NCBI GenBank assembly: GCA_028689015.1
Contig: JAQTXC010000013.1
Coordinates: 1 to 60,827, forward strand
DNA from: Dechloromonas sp.
Lineage (GTDB): Bacteria; Pseudomonadota; Gammaproteobacteria; Burkholderiales; Rhodocyclaceae
Direction: 5' to 3'
DNA: 60,827 nucleotides
Part shown: piece by piece, positions 36,608 through 46,773 of the stretch
Layout of the letters: the number at the start of each line of letters is the position of its first letter
Numbering within the stretch: position 1 is the stretch's first letter
Position numbers and translations under genes: made by a program
The notes under the pieces: generated by a model
Database searches by the model: none
What the model was told of the DNA's origin: nothing
The model's input: the letters and a program-made list of their open reading frames with translations, nothing else

Positions 36608-37848
36608 CAGCGGCCGCCGTCGATGTAGTAATCGACCCGGCCGCGCGGCGCCAGGTATTCGACAACGTCGAGCGGCAGCTTGGCCGGGCTGACCGCACCT
36701 TCGATCCTGACCTCGGCCTCGCGCAAATCGAGCAGCAAGGCCTCGTTGCGCGGCACACTCGGATCATGCAGCAGGATCAGGGGGTGCAACAGATCCTGAC
36801 TATTGGTTTCCACCACCAGACCGATGCTGCCGTCGCTGAGGGCGACAAAGCAGCCGGGCGGATAGACGCCGATCGCCTTGACGAAAATCTGCAGCAAGGC
36901 CGGATCGTAGCGCCCCCCTTCCTTCTTGAACATCAGGGAAACCGCTTCGGCCGGCGTGCGCGCCGTGCTGAGGTCAAAAGGGTTGCACAGGTTGTCGTAG
37001 CGATTGGCAATGGCAACGATGCGTGCCAGTCGCGGAATCTTGGCATCGGCCAGATGATTGGGGAAACCACTGCCATCCCAGTATTCATGGTGACAGGCGA
37101 TGATGTTCTTAACGGGTAAGGGCAAGTCCTTGATCAGCGCGGCATGTTTGATGCCGTAACCGACATGCGCTTGGTAGAACTGCTCCTCGGCGTGCGTGCG
37201 CTGCGTATTGCGCAAGACCCGCGACGGCACGTCGGCCTTGCCAATATCGTGCAGCATGGCGCCCAGGCCCAGCAGTTGCAGTTGCCCTTCATCCAGCCCG
37301 GTCTGCTTGCCGATCAGCAAGGAGAGCACGGCCACATTCATCGCGTGGTAGGCCAGACCGGCTTCCTTGACCTTCATGTTGACCAGATGGACGGCAACGC
37401 TTTCCTGAGCCAGCAAGGGGCCGACCAGCCGGCCAACGGCCGACTTGGCACGGCTGAAGCACTCGTTGGGACGACTGTCCAGTTCGCGCAGGATGTCGCC
37501 CAGACCATTGGCTTCCTGCTCGAACAAGCGTTCGCAGCGGGCCAGGCCTTCACGCTGCGCCAGAACGCGGGCACTGCGCTGGCGCTTGACGTCGAGCATC
37601 GATTGCAAGACTGCTGAAGAAAAATCCTCTTCCTCTTCATGCGCCGGCTGTTCGGGTAGCGGTTGCACCGTACTACGCGCTGGGTCCCATTCGATCTCGG
37701 TCAAACCGAGCGAGCGCAAGACCTTGATCTGTTCCGCACTGGCCAGGCGAAAACGATTCAACAGGAACGGGTGGTCGAGCCAGCCGATATCGCCCAGGGA
37801 AATGAAAACCCCGGGCTGCAGGCGGTCGACCGCGACCGTGTGTTTCAT
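36607..37848 (-). CDS. HD-GYP domain protein (predicted c-di-GMP phosphodiesterase)
   Basis: 413 residues. An N-terminal DUF3391-type region (about 1-130, VDRLQPGVFISLGDIGWLDHPF) precedes the HD-GYP domain with H200-D201-I-G-K, downstream His residues, and H253-H254-E-Y-W-D258-G-S-G-F-P. The GYP tyrosine is replaced by phenylalanine (GFP); metal ligands appear kept, so activity is likely but not certain. HD-GYP enzymes hydrolyse c-di-GMP. The start codon overlaps the metZ stop (ATGA), so it is translationally coupled to a biosynthetic operon. Confidence 0.9.
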   Translation of the reverse strand: MKHTVAVDRLQPGVFISLGDIGWLDHPFLLNRFRLASAEQIKVLRSLGLTEIEWDPARSTVQPLPEQPAHEEEEDFSSAVLQSMLDVKRQRSARVLAQREGLARCERLFEQEANGLGDILRELDSRPNECFSRAKSAVGRLVGPLLAQESVAVHLVNMKVKEAGLAYHAMNVAVLSLLIGKQTGLDEGQLQLLGLGAMLHDIGKADVPSRVLRNTQRTHAEEQFYQAHVGYGIKHAALIKDLPLPVKNIIACHHEYWDGSGFPNHLADAKIPRLARIVAIANRYDNLCNPFDLSTARTPAEAVSLMFKKEGGRYDPALLQIFVKAIGVYPPGCFVALSDGSIGLVVETNSQDLLHPLILLHDPSVPRNEALLLDLREAEVRIEGAVSPAKLPLDVVEYLAPRGRVDYYIDGGR

Positions 37849-39041
37849 CCGCCGATCAGACCCAGCCCACGCGCCAGATCGGCCTGCAGATCTTCAAGCG
37901 CTTCCAGACCGACGGCAACGCGCAGCAAGCCTTCGCTGATCCCCGCCGCCGCCCGCGCTTCTGGCGAAATTCGGCCATGCGTGGTCGACGCCGGATGGGT
38001 AATAGTGGTCTTGGTATCGCCCAGATTGGCCGTGATCGACAGCAAGCGGCAGTGATCGACGACCTGCCAGGCGGCCGCCCGCTCGCCCTTGACGACGAAA
38101 GAGACAATGGCTCCGCCGCTGCGCTGCTGGCTTTGCGCCAGCGCATGCTGCGGGTGCGACGGCAGACCGGGATAAAACACCCGTTCGACCTGCGGCTGCG
38201 CTTCCAGCCACTGCGCCAGTTGCAAAGCCTGGGCGCTTTGCGCCTCGACCCGCAATTTGAGCGTCTCCATCCCCTTGAGCAGCACCCAGGCATTGAAGGC
38301 GGACAAGGTCGGCCCCGCGGTGCGTAGGTACTTGAATACTTCTTCAGTCAGCTTTTTCGGCCCGCACACCGCGCCGCCGAGCACGCGGCCCTGACCATCC
38401 AAATATTTGGTCGCCGAATGGACGACCAGATCGGCCCCCATGTCCAGCGGCCGTTGCAGGATGGGCGTGCAGAAGCAGTTATCAACCGCGACCAGGATGT
38501 CGTGGGCGTGCGCAATCGCGGTCAACGCCCGCAGGTCGGCAATTTCGGTCAGCGGATTGGAGGGCGTTTCCAGGAAAAACAGCTTGGTTTCCGGGCGAAT
38601 CGCCGCTTCCCATTGCGTCGGGTCGGTATGTGACACGAAGGTGGTCGTGATACCGGTGCGCGACAGGATGTTGTTAAACAGCTGCACGGTGGCACCGAAC
38701 AGGCTGTTCGAGGCGACGATGTGGTCACCCTGCTTGAGGTGCGCCAGGCAGAGGGCCATGATCGCCGACATGCCGCTGGCGGTGGCCACGCAATCCTCCG
38801 CCCCTTCAAGGGCAGCCAGGCGCTCTTCGAACATGGTGACGGTAGGATTGGAAAAGCGGGCATAGACATTGCCCACTTCTTCGCCGGAAAACCGCCTGGC
38901 CGCCTGGGCGGCACTCTCGAAAACGAAGCTGGAGGTCAGGTACAGGGCTTCGCCATGCTCACCGAACTGGCTGCGCTCCTGACCGGCACGAACGGCCAGC
39001 GTTTCTGCCCGGTACGCCGGGTCGACCGCAAACTTGGCCAT
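37845..39041 (-). CDS. metZ: O-succinylhomoserine sulfhydrylase MetZ
   Basis: 398-residue PLP enzyme of the Cys/Met-metabolism family that makes homocysteine from O-succinylhomoserine and sulfide. It begins FAVDPAYRAETLAVRAGQERSQFGEHGEALYLTSSFVF, has the YARFSNPT and SGMSAI segments and the PLP lysine in SATKYLDGQG. The ATG at 39041 overlaps the purF TGA (TGATG); a GTG one codon earlier is the alternative. The purF-metZ order is widespread in beta- and gammaproteobacteria. A perfect copy of the dispersed 11-mer lies over codons 4-7 (39020-39030). Confidence 0.95.
   Translation of the reverse strand: MAKFAVDPAYRAETLAVRAGQERSQFGEHGEALYLTSSFVFESAAQAARRFSGEEVGNVYARFSNPTVTMFEERLAALEGAEDCVATASGMSAIMALCLAHLKQGDHIVASNSLFGATVQLFNNILSRTGITTTFVSHTDPTQWEAAIRPETKLFFLETPSNPLTEIADLRALTAIAHAHDILVAVDNCFCTPILQRPLDMGADLVVHSATKYLDGQGRVLGGAVCGPKKLTEEVFKYLRTAGPTLSAFNAWVLLKGMETLKLRVEAQSAQALQLAQWLEAQPQVERVFYPGLPSHPQHALAQSQQRSGGAIVSFVVKGERAAAWQVVDHCRLLSITANLGDTKTTITHPASTTHGRISPEARAAAGISEGLLRVAVGLEALEDLQADLARGLGLIGG
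39020..39030 (-). repeat. Dispersed 11-mer TGCGGTCRACC
   Basis: Perfect copy at codons 4-7 of metZ. Confidence 0.85.
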
Positions 39042-40582
39042 CACTCCTGCCCGCCATTGGCCAGACCGAGCACCATCTGCTGCGAATCACGGTTGTCACC
39101 GTCGTCGTCATTCTTGGTGGGCTTGGGATTGCTGCGCTTGCCTTCGACGGCATCAAGGTAGTAGTCGTCAATATCACCGGTGATATAGCAACCATCGAAG
39201 CAGGAGGCGTCAAAGACCGTGAGGTCACTGCGCAGCTTGCTGATCGACTGCTTGAGCGCCTCGATATCCTGATAGACCAGCGCGTCAGCACCGATTTCGG
39301 CCGCGATCTGGGCGTCCGTGCGACCCGTGGCGATCAGCTCGGCGCGGGTCGGCATGTCGATGCCGTAGACATTGGGAAAACGCACTGGCGGTGCGGCAGA
39401 GGCAAAGTAAACCTTGACCGCCCCGGCGGCGCGCGCCATCTCGACGATCTCATGACTGGTCGTGCCACGGACGATGGAGTCATCGACCAGCAGCACTCGC
39501 TTGCCCTTGAATTCCTGACCGACGGTATTGAGCTTCTGGCGCACCGATTTCTTGCGCATGGCCTGACCGGGCATGATGAAAGTGCGGCCAACGTAGCGGT
39601 TCTTGACGAAGCCTTCACGGAAGGGAATGTTCAGCACATGGGCCAATTGCATGGCCGAAGGCCGACTGGAATCAGGGATGGGAATCACCACATCGATTTC
39701 ATCGACCGGAATGACGCTCTTGACTTTTTCGGCCAGTAACTCACCCATCGCCAGCCGCGCCTCATACACCGGCACGCGGTCAATGACGGTATCCGGCCGA
39801 GCCAGATAGACATATTCGAAAATGCATGGCGCGTACATCGGCTGTTGCGCACACTGCCGGGCATGTAATTGATGATTGAAGTCAACGAACACCGCTTCAC
39901 CGGGCTCGATGTCACGAATCACCTGGAAACCCAGCGTATCAAGCGCCACCGACTCGGACGAGACCAGATATTCCATGCCTTGCGGGGTTTCGTTCTGGCC
40001 ATAGATCAAGGGCCGAATGCCGTGCGGATCGCGGAAAGCCAGCAAACCGTAACCGGCAATCAGGGCGACGACGGCATAGGCCCCGCGGCAACGGCGATGA
40101 ACGCCCGCGACGGCCTGAAAAATGCTATCAACATCCAGCTCATAGCCATGCGCCGCCGACTGCAGCTCATGGGCCAGCACATTGAGCAGCACTTCCGAAT
40201 CGGAATTGGTATTGATGTGACGACGATCCATGCGGAACATCTCGTCCTTCAACTGTTCAGCATTGGTCAGGTTACCGTTGTGGCCGAGCACGATACCGAA
40301 GGGAGAATTGACGTAAAACGGCTGCGCCTCGGCAAAATTGTAGGCCGAACCCGCCGTCGGATAACGCACGTGGCCAATACCGCAATTGCCCGGCAGTGCC
40401 CGCATGTTGCGGGTACGGAAGACATCACGGACCAGCCCCGGCCCCTTGTGCAGGTGAAAGGTATTACCCTCCGCCGTGGCGATGCCCGCCGCATCCTGGC
40501 CACGGTGCTGCAGCACCATCAGGCCATCGTAAAGCAACTGGTTAACCGGCGTTGTCGCCACTACCCCAAGAATCCCGCACAT
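39041..40582 (-). CDS. purF: Amidophosphoribosyltransferase
   Basis: 513 residues; first committed step of purine synthesis (PRPP + Gln to phosphoribosylamine). It begins MCGILGVV, with Cys2 the glutaminase nucleophile after Met removal. The glutaminase domain runs to about 235, then a phosphoribosyltransferase domain with the PRPP motif VLLVDDSIVRGTTSHEIV. Length is typical. It starts 11 bp after cvpA ends and overlaps metZ by one base. Confidence 0.98.
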   Translation of the reverse strand: MCGILGVVATTPVNQLLYDGLMVLQHRGQDAAGIATAEGNTFHLHKGPGLVRDVFRTRNMRALPGNCGIGHVRYPTAGSAYNFAEAQPFYVNSPFGIVLGHNGNLTNAEQLKDEMFRMDRRHINTNSDSEVLLNVLAHELQSAAHGYELDVDSIFQAVAGVHRRCRGAYAVVALIAGYGLLAFRDPHGIRPLIYGQNETPQGMEYLVSSESVALDTLGFQVIRDIEPGEAVFVDFNHQLHARQCAQQPMYAPCIFEYVYLARPDTVIDRVPVYEARLAMGELLAEKVKSVIPVDEIDVVIPIPDSSRPSAMQLAHVLNIPFREGFVKNRYVGRTFIMPGQAMRKKSVRQKLNTVGQEFKGKRVLLVDDSIVRGTTSHEIVEMARAAGAVKVYFASAAPPVRFPNVYGIDMPTRAELIATGRTDAQIAAEIGADALVYQDIEALKQSISKLRSDLTVFDASCFDGCYITGDIDDYYLDAVEGKRSNPKPTKNDDDGDNRDSQQMVLGLANGGQE

Positions 40583-40593
40583 GATTTACCTGC

Positions 40594-41088
40594 CTAGCTG
40601 AATCGAATTCGTTTTGCCAAATCGTCCGGCAGCCAGGGTCTGACTGCCAGGACAGCTGTTTCCAGAGGCGCCGACAAAGTCGCGCCTTTCCACCACGGCT
40701 GGCTCGGGGCAGCCGTCATGCCACCCAGGCCTACCAGCAATAAAGTCACCAGCACGCCCCGCGCCAAGCCAAACAACATGCCCAGAAGACGGTCCGACAC
40801 CGACAGGCCCAGGGCCTGCACCATGCTGCGAATCGCCAGGCGGACCAGCGCCATGACGACCAGCACGCCAATGAATACCGTGACACAACCGGCCAGTGTG
40901 CGCAGCATCGGATCCGTCAGCAGACCCACAAAAAGCATCTCGCCTGCCTGACTGCCATATTCGGCCGCCGCCATGGCACCGAGGCCCCAGGCCAGCAGCG
41001 CCAGAATTTCGCTGACCACACCCCGCCACAAACCGAACAACAGGGAGAGGCCGACAATGCCGATCACCCCATAATCAAACCACGTCAT
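40594..41088 (-). CDS. cvpA: CvpA family inner-membrane protein
   Basis: 164 residues with four membrane segments (VIGIVGLSLLFGLWRG, ILALLAWGLGAMAAA, TLAGCVTVFIGVLVVMALV, LARGVLVTLLLVGLGGM). The family is named for its role in colicin V production; its normal function is unclear but it is linked to envelope homeostasis. Its constant position before purF gives a firm assignment. It overlaps the SPOR gene by 4 bp. Confidence 0.93.
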   Translation of the reverse strand: MTWFDYGVIGIVGLSLLFGLWRGVVSEILALLAWGLGAMAAAEYGSQAGEMLFVGLLTDPMLRTLAGCVTVFIGVLVVMALVRLAIRSMVQALGLSVSDRLLGMLFGLARGVLVTLLLVGLGGMTAAPSQPWWKGATLSAPLETAVLAVRPWLPDDLAKRIRFS

Positions 41089-41831
41089 GGCTTGGCCGAT
41101 ACCACGCCGGAGACGCCAATACGCTGCATTTTCTTGAGAGCCGCTTCAGCCGCCTCACGGCTCGGGAAAGGCCCGGCCCGCACCCGCGTTTTCTGGCCCT
41201 GCAGCGTGTTCAACGGCTCAGTAAAAACCTTGATGCCCTGCTCGCCGAGCTTGGTTTTCAGATTGCGGACATTGGCTTCATTGGAAAAAGCCCCAATCAG
41301 GATCAGATAGCCGCTAGCACTGGCGAGCGGCGCTTTGGCATCGGGCGAACGACCGGCCAGGATGGCGGCGGCCCGCCGAGCTTCGTCGTCCAGGGCAACG
41401 GAGGGCTCGGCCGCTTCGGGTCGCGGCGGGGCTTTGACAACCGGCTTGCCGGGGATCGACGATTGCGCGGTGGTTTTTTCACTGATCGACGGGTCGACCG
41501 CAACAGGCGGATCAATGAGACGGGCAGGCGCGGCGACTGCAGGCGGTTTGCTGGTCAATACGGCCGGCGGTGCCTGCTCGGCCGGCAGCGACTCACGCCC
41601 CGGGTCACTGGCGGCAGGTGCCGGCTGCGGTTCGACCGGCGCCAGATTGGGGGTAAATGGCTTGGCATCCTGGCCAGGAATGCGGATATCCAGATCCTGC
41701 ACGGGTGCTCGCGGATCGTGGTCCATCAGCAGCGGCAGAACCAGGGCCACCAGCGACGCAAAAAACACCGCGCCGACCAGACGGCGGCGGGCGCGTTTCT
41801 TGAGTTGCAACTGGGCGTCGTTATCTTCCAT
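41085..41831 (-). CDS. dedD: SPOR-domain protein (DedD-like)
   Basis: 248 residues: short cytoplasmic tail, one membrane segment (about 16-32, LVGAVFFASLVALVLPLLM), a Pro/Ala-rich periplasmic linker, and a C-terminal SPOR domain (LILIGAFSNEANVRNLKTKLGEQGIKVFTEPL...VRAGPFPSREAAEAALKKM). SPOR domains bind glycan strands stripped of stem peptides at the septum, so it localises to division sites. It lies between folC (11 bp overlap) and cvpA (4 bp overlap). Confidence 0.93.
   Translation of the reverse strand: MEDNDAQLQLKKRARRRLVGAVFFASLVALVLPLLMDHDPRAPVQDLDIRIPGQDAKPFTPNLAPVEPQPAPAASDPGRESLPAEQAPPAVLTSKPPAVAAPARLIDPPVAVDPSISEKTTAQSSIPGKPVVKAPPRPEAAEPSVALDDEARRAAAILAGRSPDAKAPLASASGYLILIGAFSNEANVRNLKTKLGEQGIKVFTEPLNTLQGQKTRVRAGPFPSREAAEAALKKMQRIGVSGVVSAKP
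41492..41502 (-). repeat. Dispersed 11-mer TGCGGTCRACC
   Basis: Perfect copy in the low-complexity linker of dedD. Confidence 0.85.
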
Positions 41832-43140
41832 TTATCGCGCTTCTGCCAAGCGCCTCCAGGGCGCCGGCGACCGTGTAGAACGAACCAAAGGCCAGGATTC
41901 TATCACTTTCGGCAGCCTGGCTCCGGGCCGCCTGCATGGCTTGCAACGCACTCTCATAGCAATGAATCTCGCCCCCCAATGCACCGGCCGTGATCAAGTC
42001 GGCCAGATGGGCGGCCGTCGCACCCCGCGGCCCGCCCAGGGTGGCCAGATGCCAGTGATCGACCCGGCCACGCAAGGGCTGGAGCGATGCCGCAATATCC
42101 TTGTCGGCCAGCATGCCAAGCACGGCATGGGTCCGATCGAAAAAGCCCATGTTCGACAGATTGTCCGCCAGCACCTTGATCGCCTGCGGGTTGTGGCCAA
42201 CATCCAGAACGATGGCCGGCTTGCCCGGTACCACCTGAAAACGGCCGCTCAATTCGGTTTCGATCAAGCCGGGCCGAATGGCCTGCATGGTGACCGGCAA
42301 CTGGCCGGCGATGGCATCCAGCACGGCCAGGGCCAGCGTGGCGTTGAATAATTGGGCCGGGCCACGCAAACCCGGATAGGCCAGGGTCCGCTTGTGGATA
42401 GTTGCCCCTTGCCGACACCACCAACGCCATTGCAGACGATTTTCCGCCGCTTCGGCCGCAGGTCGCTCAAAACCAAAATCACGGCCGATCAGGCGCAGGT
42501 CGGCCCCAATATTTTCGGCGTGGTCGAGCAGGCTTTGTGGCGGCTCTGGGTCGGCGCACAAGGCCGGTTTGCCGGCGCGAAAAATACCCGCCTTCTCGAA
42601 ACCGATCGATTCGCGATCCGGCCCCAGCCAGTCCATGTGATCCAGCGCAATGGTGGTCAACACCGAAACGCTTGGTTCATAGGCGTTGACCGCGTCCAAG
42701 CGCCCGCCCAAACCCACTTCGAGAATGATGGCGTCAACACCCGCAGCGGCGAAGACTTCCCAGGCGGCCAGGGTGCCAAATTCAAAATAGGTCAGCGCTA
42801 CCCCACCCGCTTGCTGGCGCGCCGCTTCAACCCGCTCGAACGCCGCGCACAGCGCCTCGTCTGCCACCGGCCGACCATTCAAGCGCACCCGCTCGTTGTA
42901 GGACAGGATGTGCGGCGAGCTGTAGCAAGCAACCTGATAGCCGGCACGATCGATAATGTTTTCCAGGTAGGCGCAGGTCGACCCCTTGCCATTGGTCCCA
43001 CCGACCGTGATGACAGGACAGAATTCGTGCTGTCCTAGCACCTGCTTGACCCGCAGGATACGATCCAGGCCCAGTTCGATGCCGGCCTGCCCTTTGGGAT
43101 GCAGGCCTTCGAGATGGGCCAGCCAGTCTGTTTTAGTCAT
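41821..43140 (-). CDS. folC: Bifunctional folylpolyglutamate/dihydrofolate synthase
   Basis: 439 residues; adds glutamates to folates and makes dihydrofolate from dihydropteroate. It has the start WLAHLEGLHPKGQAGIELGLDRI, the P-loop VGGTNGKGSTCAYLE, the YSSPHILSYNERVRLNG segment, and the C-terminal LDVGHNPQAI. I start at the ATG at 43140; a GTG at 43167 would add nine residues that are not family-like. Neither start has a strong ribosome site. It is followed by dedD in an 11-bp overlap. Confidence 0.95.
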   Translation of the reverse strand: MTKTDWLAHLEGLHPKGQAGIELGLDRILRVKQVLGQHEFCPVITVGGTNGKGSTCAYLENIIDRAGYQVACYSSPHILSYNERVRLNGRPVADEALCAAFERVEAARQQAGGVALTYFEFGTLAAWEVFAAAGVDAIILEVGLGGRLDAVNAYEPSVSVLTTIALDHMDWLGPDRESIGFEKAGIFRAGKPALCADPEPPQSLLDHAENIGADLRLIGRDFGFERPAAEAAENRLQWRWWCRQGATIHKRTLAYPGLRGPAQLFNATLALAVLDAIAGQLPVTMQAIRPGLIETELSGRFQVVPGKPAIVLDVGHNPQAIKVLADNLSNMGFFDRTHAVLGMLADKDIAASLQPLRGRVDHWHLATLGGPRGATAAHLADLITAGALGGEIHCYESALQAMQAARSQAAESDRILAFGSFYTVAGALEALGRSAINGR

Positions 43141-43220
43141 TTGCGGCGAATACGAAGTGATAGGCACTGAGCGGCCCGTCTTTTGCTCATCAAGCGATCA
43201 ACAACTGACCAGACGCACCG

Positions 43221-44090
43221 TCAGGCGGCGGCGGGCAGTTTCTGCAGCAGGGCCAGAACACGCGCCACCTGATCGCGTAGGTCGCGGCGGTCGACGATCA
43301 TGTCGATCGCGCCCTTTTCGAGCAGAAATTCAGAACGCTGGAAGCCTTCCGGTAATTTTTCGCGCACCGTCTGCTCGATGACCCGCGGCCCGGCAAAACC
43401 GATCAGGGCATTCGGCTCGGCCATCACCACATCACCGACAAAGGCGAAGGATGCCGAAACGCCGCCCATCGTCGGATCGGTCAGAATGGAGATATAAGGC
43501 AAGCCCGCTTCCGACAGTTTGGTCAGGGCTGCCGTCGTCTTGGCCATCTGCATCAGTGAGAACAAGCCTTCCTGCATGCGCGCCCCCCCCGATGCGGTAA
43601 TGGAGACGAAGGGGGTCTGCTGCTCGATGGCCGTCTGAACGCCGCGCACGAAACGCTCGCCGAGCACCGAGCCCATCGAGCCGCCCATAAAATCGAATTC
43701 AAAGGCTGCAGCCACCACCGGCAAGGTCTTGATGGCCCCCTGCAAAACGACCAAGGAATCGCTCTCGCCGCTAAGCCGATGCGCTTCCATCAGGCGATCA
43801 GGATATTTTTTTGAGTCCTTGAATTTCAGGCTATCGACCGGCAACACCTCGGCACCGATCTCGAATCGGCCCTGATCGTCGAGCAGGTAATCCAGTCGCT
43901 GACGCGCATTGATGCGGTGGTGATGCGCGCATTTCGGACAAACCTGCTGGTTGTTGGCCAGATCGGTCGCATAAAGCACCGCCTCACAGGCCGGGCACTT
44001 GCTCCACAAGCCTTCCGGCAGCGCGCCCCGGCGTTGGACGCCCAGTTCACGCTTGATTTTCGGGGGTAAAAGTTTAGTCAACCAGCTCAT
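43221..44090 (-). CDS. accD: Acetyl-CoA carboxylase carboxyltransferase subunit beta
   Basis: 289 residues; with AccA transfers carboxyl from carboxybiotin to acetyl-CoA. The N-terminal zinc ribbon is C32/C35 and C51/C54 ([24 protein letters not shown]). The carboxylase core has GALKT-type [22 protein letters not shown] and [26 protein letters not shown]. The start overlaps the trpA stop by 4 bp. The trpA-accD-folC order is conserved in related bacteria. Confidence 0.98.
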   Translation of the reverse strand: MSWLTKLLPPKIKRELGVQRRGALPEGLWSKCPACEAVLYATDLANNQQVCPKCAHHHRINARQRLDYLLDDQGRFEIGAEVLPVDSLKFKDSKKYPDRLMEAHRLSGESDSLVVLQGAIKTLPVVAAAFEFDFMGGSMGSVLGERFVRGVQTAIEQQTPFVSITASGGARMQEGLFSLMQMAKTTAALTKLSEAGLPYISILTDPTMGGVSASFAFVGDVVMAEPNALIGFAGPRVIEQTVREKLPEGFQRSEFLLEKGAIDMIVDRRDLRDQVARVLALLQKLPAAA

Positions 44091-44893
44091 TTTTTCACCT
44101 CATCCACACCACGACGAATATCCGCAACCAGCATCTTGACATTGGCACAGGCGGTTTCTGCGGTCGACTGCTCGATTTCTTCAATAATCCGGCTACCGAC
44201 AACGACCGCATCGGCAAAGGCAGCGATGCGCGCAGCAGTTTCTGCATTGCGGATACCGAAGCCGACACCGACCGGCAGGCCGGTTTTCTCGCGAATGGCC
44301 GGCAGACGCTCGGCGACTGCCGCAACGTTGAGCGCACCGGAGCCGGTCACCCCGGCCAGCGACACGTAATAGACATAGCCGCTGGCAATCTTTGCGACCT
44401 GGGCGATGCGTTCCGCGGTCGACGTCGGTGCGATCAGGAAAATCGGATCCATGCCGTTCGCCTGCATCGCCGCACCGAAGTTTTCAGCTTCCTCCGGCGG
44501 GTAATCGACGACAAGTACACCATCGACCCCGGCGGTCGATGCGGCCGCCGCGAACTTTTCCAGCCCCATCGCCTCGATTGGGTTGGCATAGCCCATCAGT
44601 ACCACCGGCGTGCTGTGATCCGTCTGGCGAAAATCGACCACCAGCTGCAATACCTTGCGCAGCGTCATGCCCCTGGCCAGCGCACGTTCGGAGGCACGCT
44701 GGATGGTCGGGCCGTCGGCCATCGGATCGGAGAACGGGACGCCCAGTTCGATGACGTCGGCACCGGCCTCGACCAGCGCATGCATCAGTGGCAGCGTCAG
44801 CACAGCATCCGGGTCACCAGCGGTGATGAAGGGAATCAGCGCCTTGCGGCCTTCGGCATTGAGCCGGTCAAAAGCGGATTTGATGCGCGACAT
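44087..44893 (-). CDS. trpA: Tryptophan synthase alpha subunit
   Basis: 268 residues; TIM barrel that cleaves indole-3-glycerol phosphate to indole. It has the start [28 protein letters not shown], the catalytic Glu/Asp segments [19 protein letters not shown], and phosphate-site GVTG and VGFGI. The ATG at 44893 is fixed by family alignment; the open frame upstream is in the trpB gene and is not used. It begins 1 bp after trpB ends. Confidence 0.98.
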   Translation of the reverse strand: MSRIKSAFDRLNAEGRKALIPFITAGDPDAVLTLPLMHALVEAGADVIELGVPFSDPMADGPTIQRASERALARGMTLRKVLQLVVDFRQTDHSTPVVLMGYANPIEAMGLEKFAAAASTAGVDGVLVVDYPPEEAENFGAAMQANGMDPIFLIAPTSTAERIAQVAKIASGYVYYVSLAGVTGSGALNVAAVAERLPAIREKTGLPVGVGFGIRNAETAARIAAFADAVVVGSRIIEEIEQSTAETACANVKMLVADIRRGVDEVKK

Positions 44894-44894
44894 A

Positions 44895-46094
44895 TCAGAA
44901 CACGATCCCGGATTTTTCGGCCACGGTATGCATGTCCTTGTCACCCCGGCCGGAGAGGTTGACCAGCAAAATCTTGTCCTTGGCCAGCGTCGGTGCCAGC
45001 TTGGCGGCATAGGCCAGTGCATGGCTCGATTCCAGCGCCGGGATAATGCCTTCGATGCGGCACAGCGTATGGAAGGCCTCCAGCGCTTCGCTGTCGGTCA
45101 CCGGCTGGTATTCGGCCCGCCCGAGATCTTTCAGCCAGGCGTGTTCCGGGCCGACGCCGGGGTAATCGAGGCCGGCCGACACCGAATGCGTCTCGATGAT
45201 CTGGCCATCTTCATCCTGCAGCAGATAGGTGCGGTTACCGTGCAGCACGCCGGGCACACCGGCGGTCAGCGACGCCGAATGACGACCGGTATCCATGCCG
45301 TCGCCGGCCGCTTCGACGCCGATCAGGCGCACACCGTCGACGTTGATGTAGGGATAAAAAATGCCCATGGCGTTGGAACCGCCGCCAACACAGGCGATCA
45401 CCGCATCCGGTTGGCGCCCGGCCATTTCCGGCATCTGCTCAATGCATTCCTCGCCGATGATCTTCTGGAAATCGCGGACCAGCATCGGGTACGGGTGCGG
45501 GCCGGCCACCGTGCCGATGATGTAGAAAGTGTTGTGGATGTTGGTCACCCAGTCGCGCATCGCTTCGTTGAGGGCATCTTTCAGCGTCTTCGAACCGGAT
45601 TCGACCGGCACGACGGTGGCGCCGAGCAGCTTCATCCGGTAGACGTTGGCGGCCTGACGCTTGACATCCTCGCTACCCATGTAAACCACGCATTCCATGC
45701 CGTAGCGGGCGGCAACGGTGGCCGTCGCCACGCCGTGCTGGCCGGCGCCGGTTTCGGCGATAACCCGTGGCTTGCCCATGCGACGGGCGAGCATGGCCTG
45801 GCCAATGCAGTTGTTTACCTTGTGGGCGCCGGTGTGATTCAGGTCCTCACGCTTGAGGTAGATCTGTGCCCCGCCCAGTTGCTCGGACCAACGCTTGGCG
45901 TGGTAGATCGGCGACGGCCGGCCGACGAAATGCTTCAGTTCGTATTCGTACTCGGCACGAAAGGCCGGATCGGCCTGGGCGGCCGCATAGGCGGCTTTCA
46001 GTTCATCGAGCGCGCCAAACAGCGTCTCGGCCACGAACACACCACCGTAAGGACCAAAATGGCCCTTGGCGTCAGGGAAGTTATATTGACTCAT
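44895..46094 (-). CDS. trpB: Tryptophan synthase beta subunit
   Basis: 399-residue PLP enzyme that joins indole and serine. PLP lysine in HTGAHKVNN, phosphate loop GGGSNAMG, entry [13 protein letters not shown]. The ATG at 46094 (MSQYNFPD) lies inside the end of trpF (14-bp overlap) with GGAAAG before it. It works as an alpha2beta2 complex with TrpA next door. Confidence 0.98.
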   Translation of the reverse strand: MSQYNFPDAKGHFGPYGGVFVAETLFGALDELKAAYAAAQADPAFRAEYEYELKHFVGRPSPIYHAKRWSEQLGGAQIYLKREDLNHTGAHKVNNCIGQAMLARRMGKPRVIAETGAGQHGVATATVAARYGMECVVYMGSEDVKRQAANVYRMKLLGATVVPVESGSKTLKDALNEAMRDWVTNIHNTFYIIGTVAGPHPYPMLVRDFQKIIGEECIEQMPEMAGRQPDAVIACVGGGSNAMGIFYPYINVDGVRLIGVEAAGDGMDTGRHSASLTAGVPGVLHGNRTYLLQDEDGQIIETHSVSAGLDYPGVGPEHAWLKDLGRAEYQPVTDSEALEAFHTLCRIEGIIPALESSHALAYAAKLAPTLAKDKILLVNLSGRGDKDMHTVAEKSGIVF

Positions 46095-46707
46095 CGGCTT
46101 TCCGTACTGCCGCCACGAAGGCAGCGATTTTTTGGTGATCCTTGATGCCCTTGCTCGTTTCGACACCGGAAGAGACGTCGACCGCCAGCGGCCGGACGCG
46201 TTCCATGGCGTCGCCGACGTTGTCTGCGGTCAACCCGCCGGATAGCACCAAAAAGCCCGGCAGACCCGGTGGAATCAGCGTCCAGTCAAAGACATGGCCG
46301 CCGCCACCGTAGCCGTCGACAAAGGCATCCAGCAACAAACCGCGAGCGTCGGGAAACGAGCGGGCGAATTCTACCAGATCGAGCCCCGGCCTCACCCGTG
46401 CCGCACGTAGCCAAGGTCTTGAAAACTGACGGCAATACACCGCATCTTCGTCGCCATGAAACTGCAGCAGACTGATCGGCGCCGTCTCACAAGCGGCCCG
46501 GACGACGGCCGGTGCCTCGTTGACGAACAGACCGACCACCTCGACAAAGGGCGGCACCCGACGGGCCAATTCGGCGGCCCGCTGCGGTGTCACATAACGC
46601 GGGCTGGGGGGATAAAACACAAAACCAAGGGCGTCAGCACCTGCGGCCACTGCGGCATCGACATCGGCCTCACGGGTCAGGCCACAGATTTTGATGCGGG
46701 TTTTCAT
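46081..46707 (-). CDS. trpF: Phosphoribosylanthranilate isomerase
   Basis: 208-residue TIM barrel. The N-terminal [14 protein letters not shown] holds the catalytic Cys and the C-terminal [10 protein letters not shown] ... [15 protein letters not shown] binds phosphate; the general acid Asp is in LLLDAFVDG. It converts phosphoribosylanthranilate to CdRP in tryptophan synthesis. It lies 66 bp downstream of truA and overlaps trpB. trpE, trpG, trpD and trpC are not in the window. Confidence 0.97.
   Translation of the reverse strand: MKTRIKICGLTREADVDAAVAAGADALGFVFYPPSPRYVTPQRAAELARRVPPFVEVVGLFVNEAPAVVRAACETAPISLLQFHGDEDAVYCRQFSRPWLRAARVRPGLDLVEFARSFPDARGLLLDAFVDGYGGGGHVFDWTLIPPGLPGFLVLSGGLTADNVGDAMERVRPLAVDVSSGVETSKGIKDHQKIAAFVAAVRKADESI
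46225..46235 (+). repeat. Dispersed 11-mer TGCGGTCRACC
   Basis: Perfect copy in trpF. Confidence 0.85.
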
Positions 46708-46773
46708 GAAACGTCACCTTTCTTGCGGTCCACCCGAAATCAGGGTCATTTTGCCGTCGACCGCGCTGAGCGC

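Noticed and set aside
44655..46145. A ~496-codon open frame antisense to trpA-trpB
   Set aside because: Same reason; composition follows the codon pattern of the sense genes and no domain is visible.
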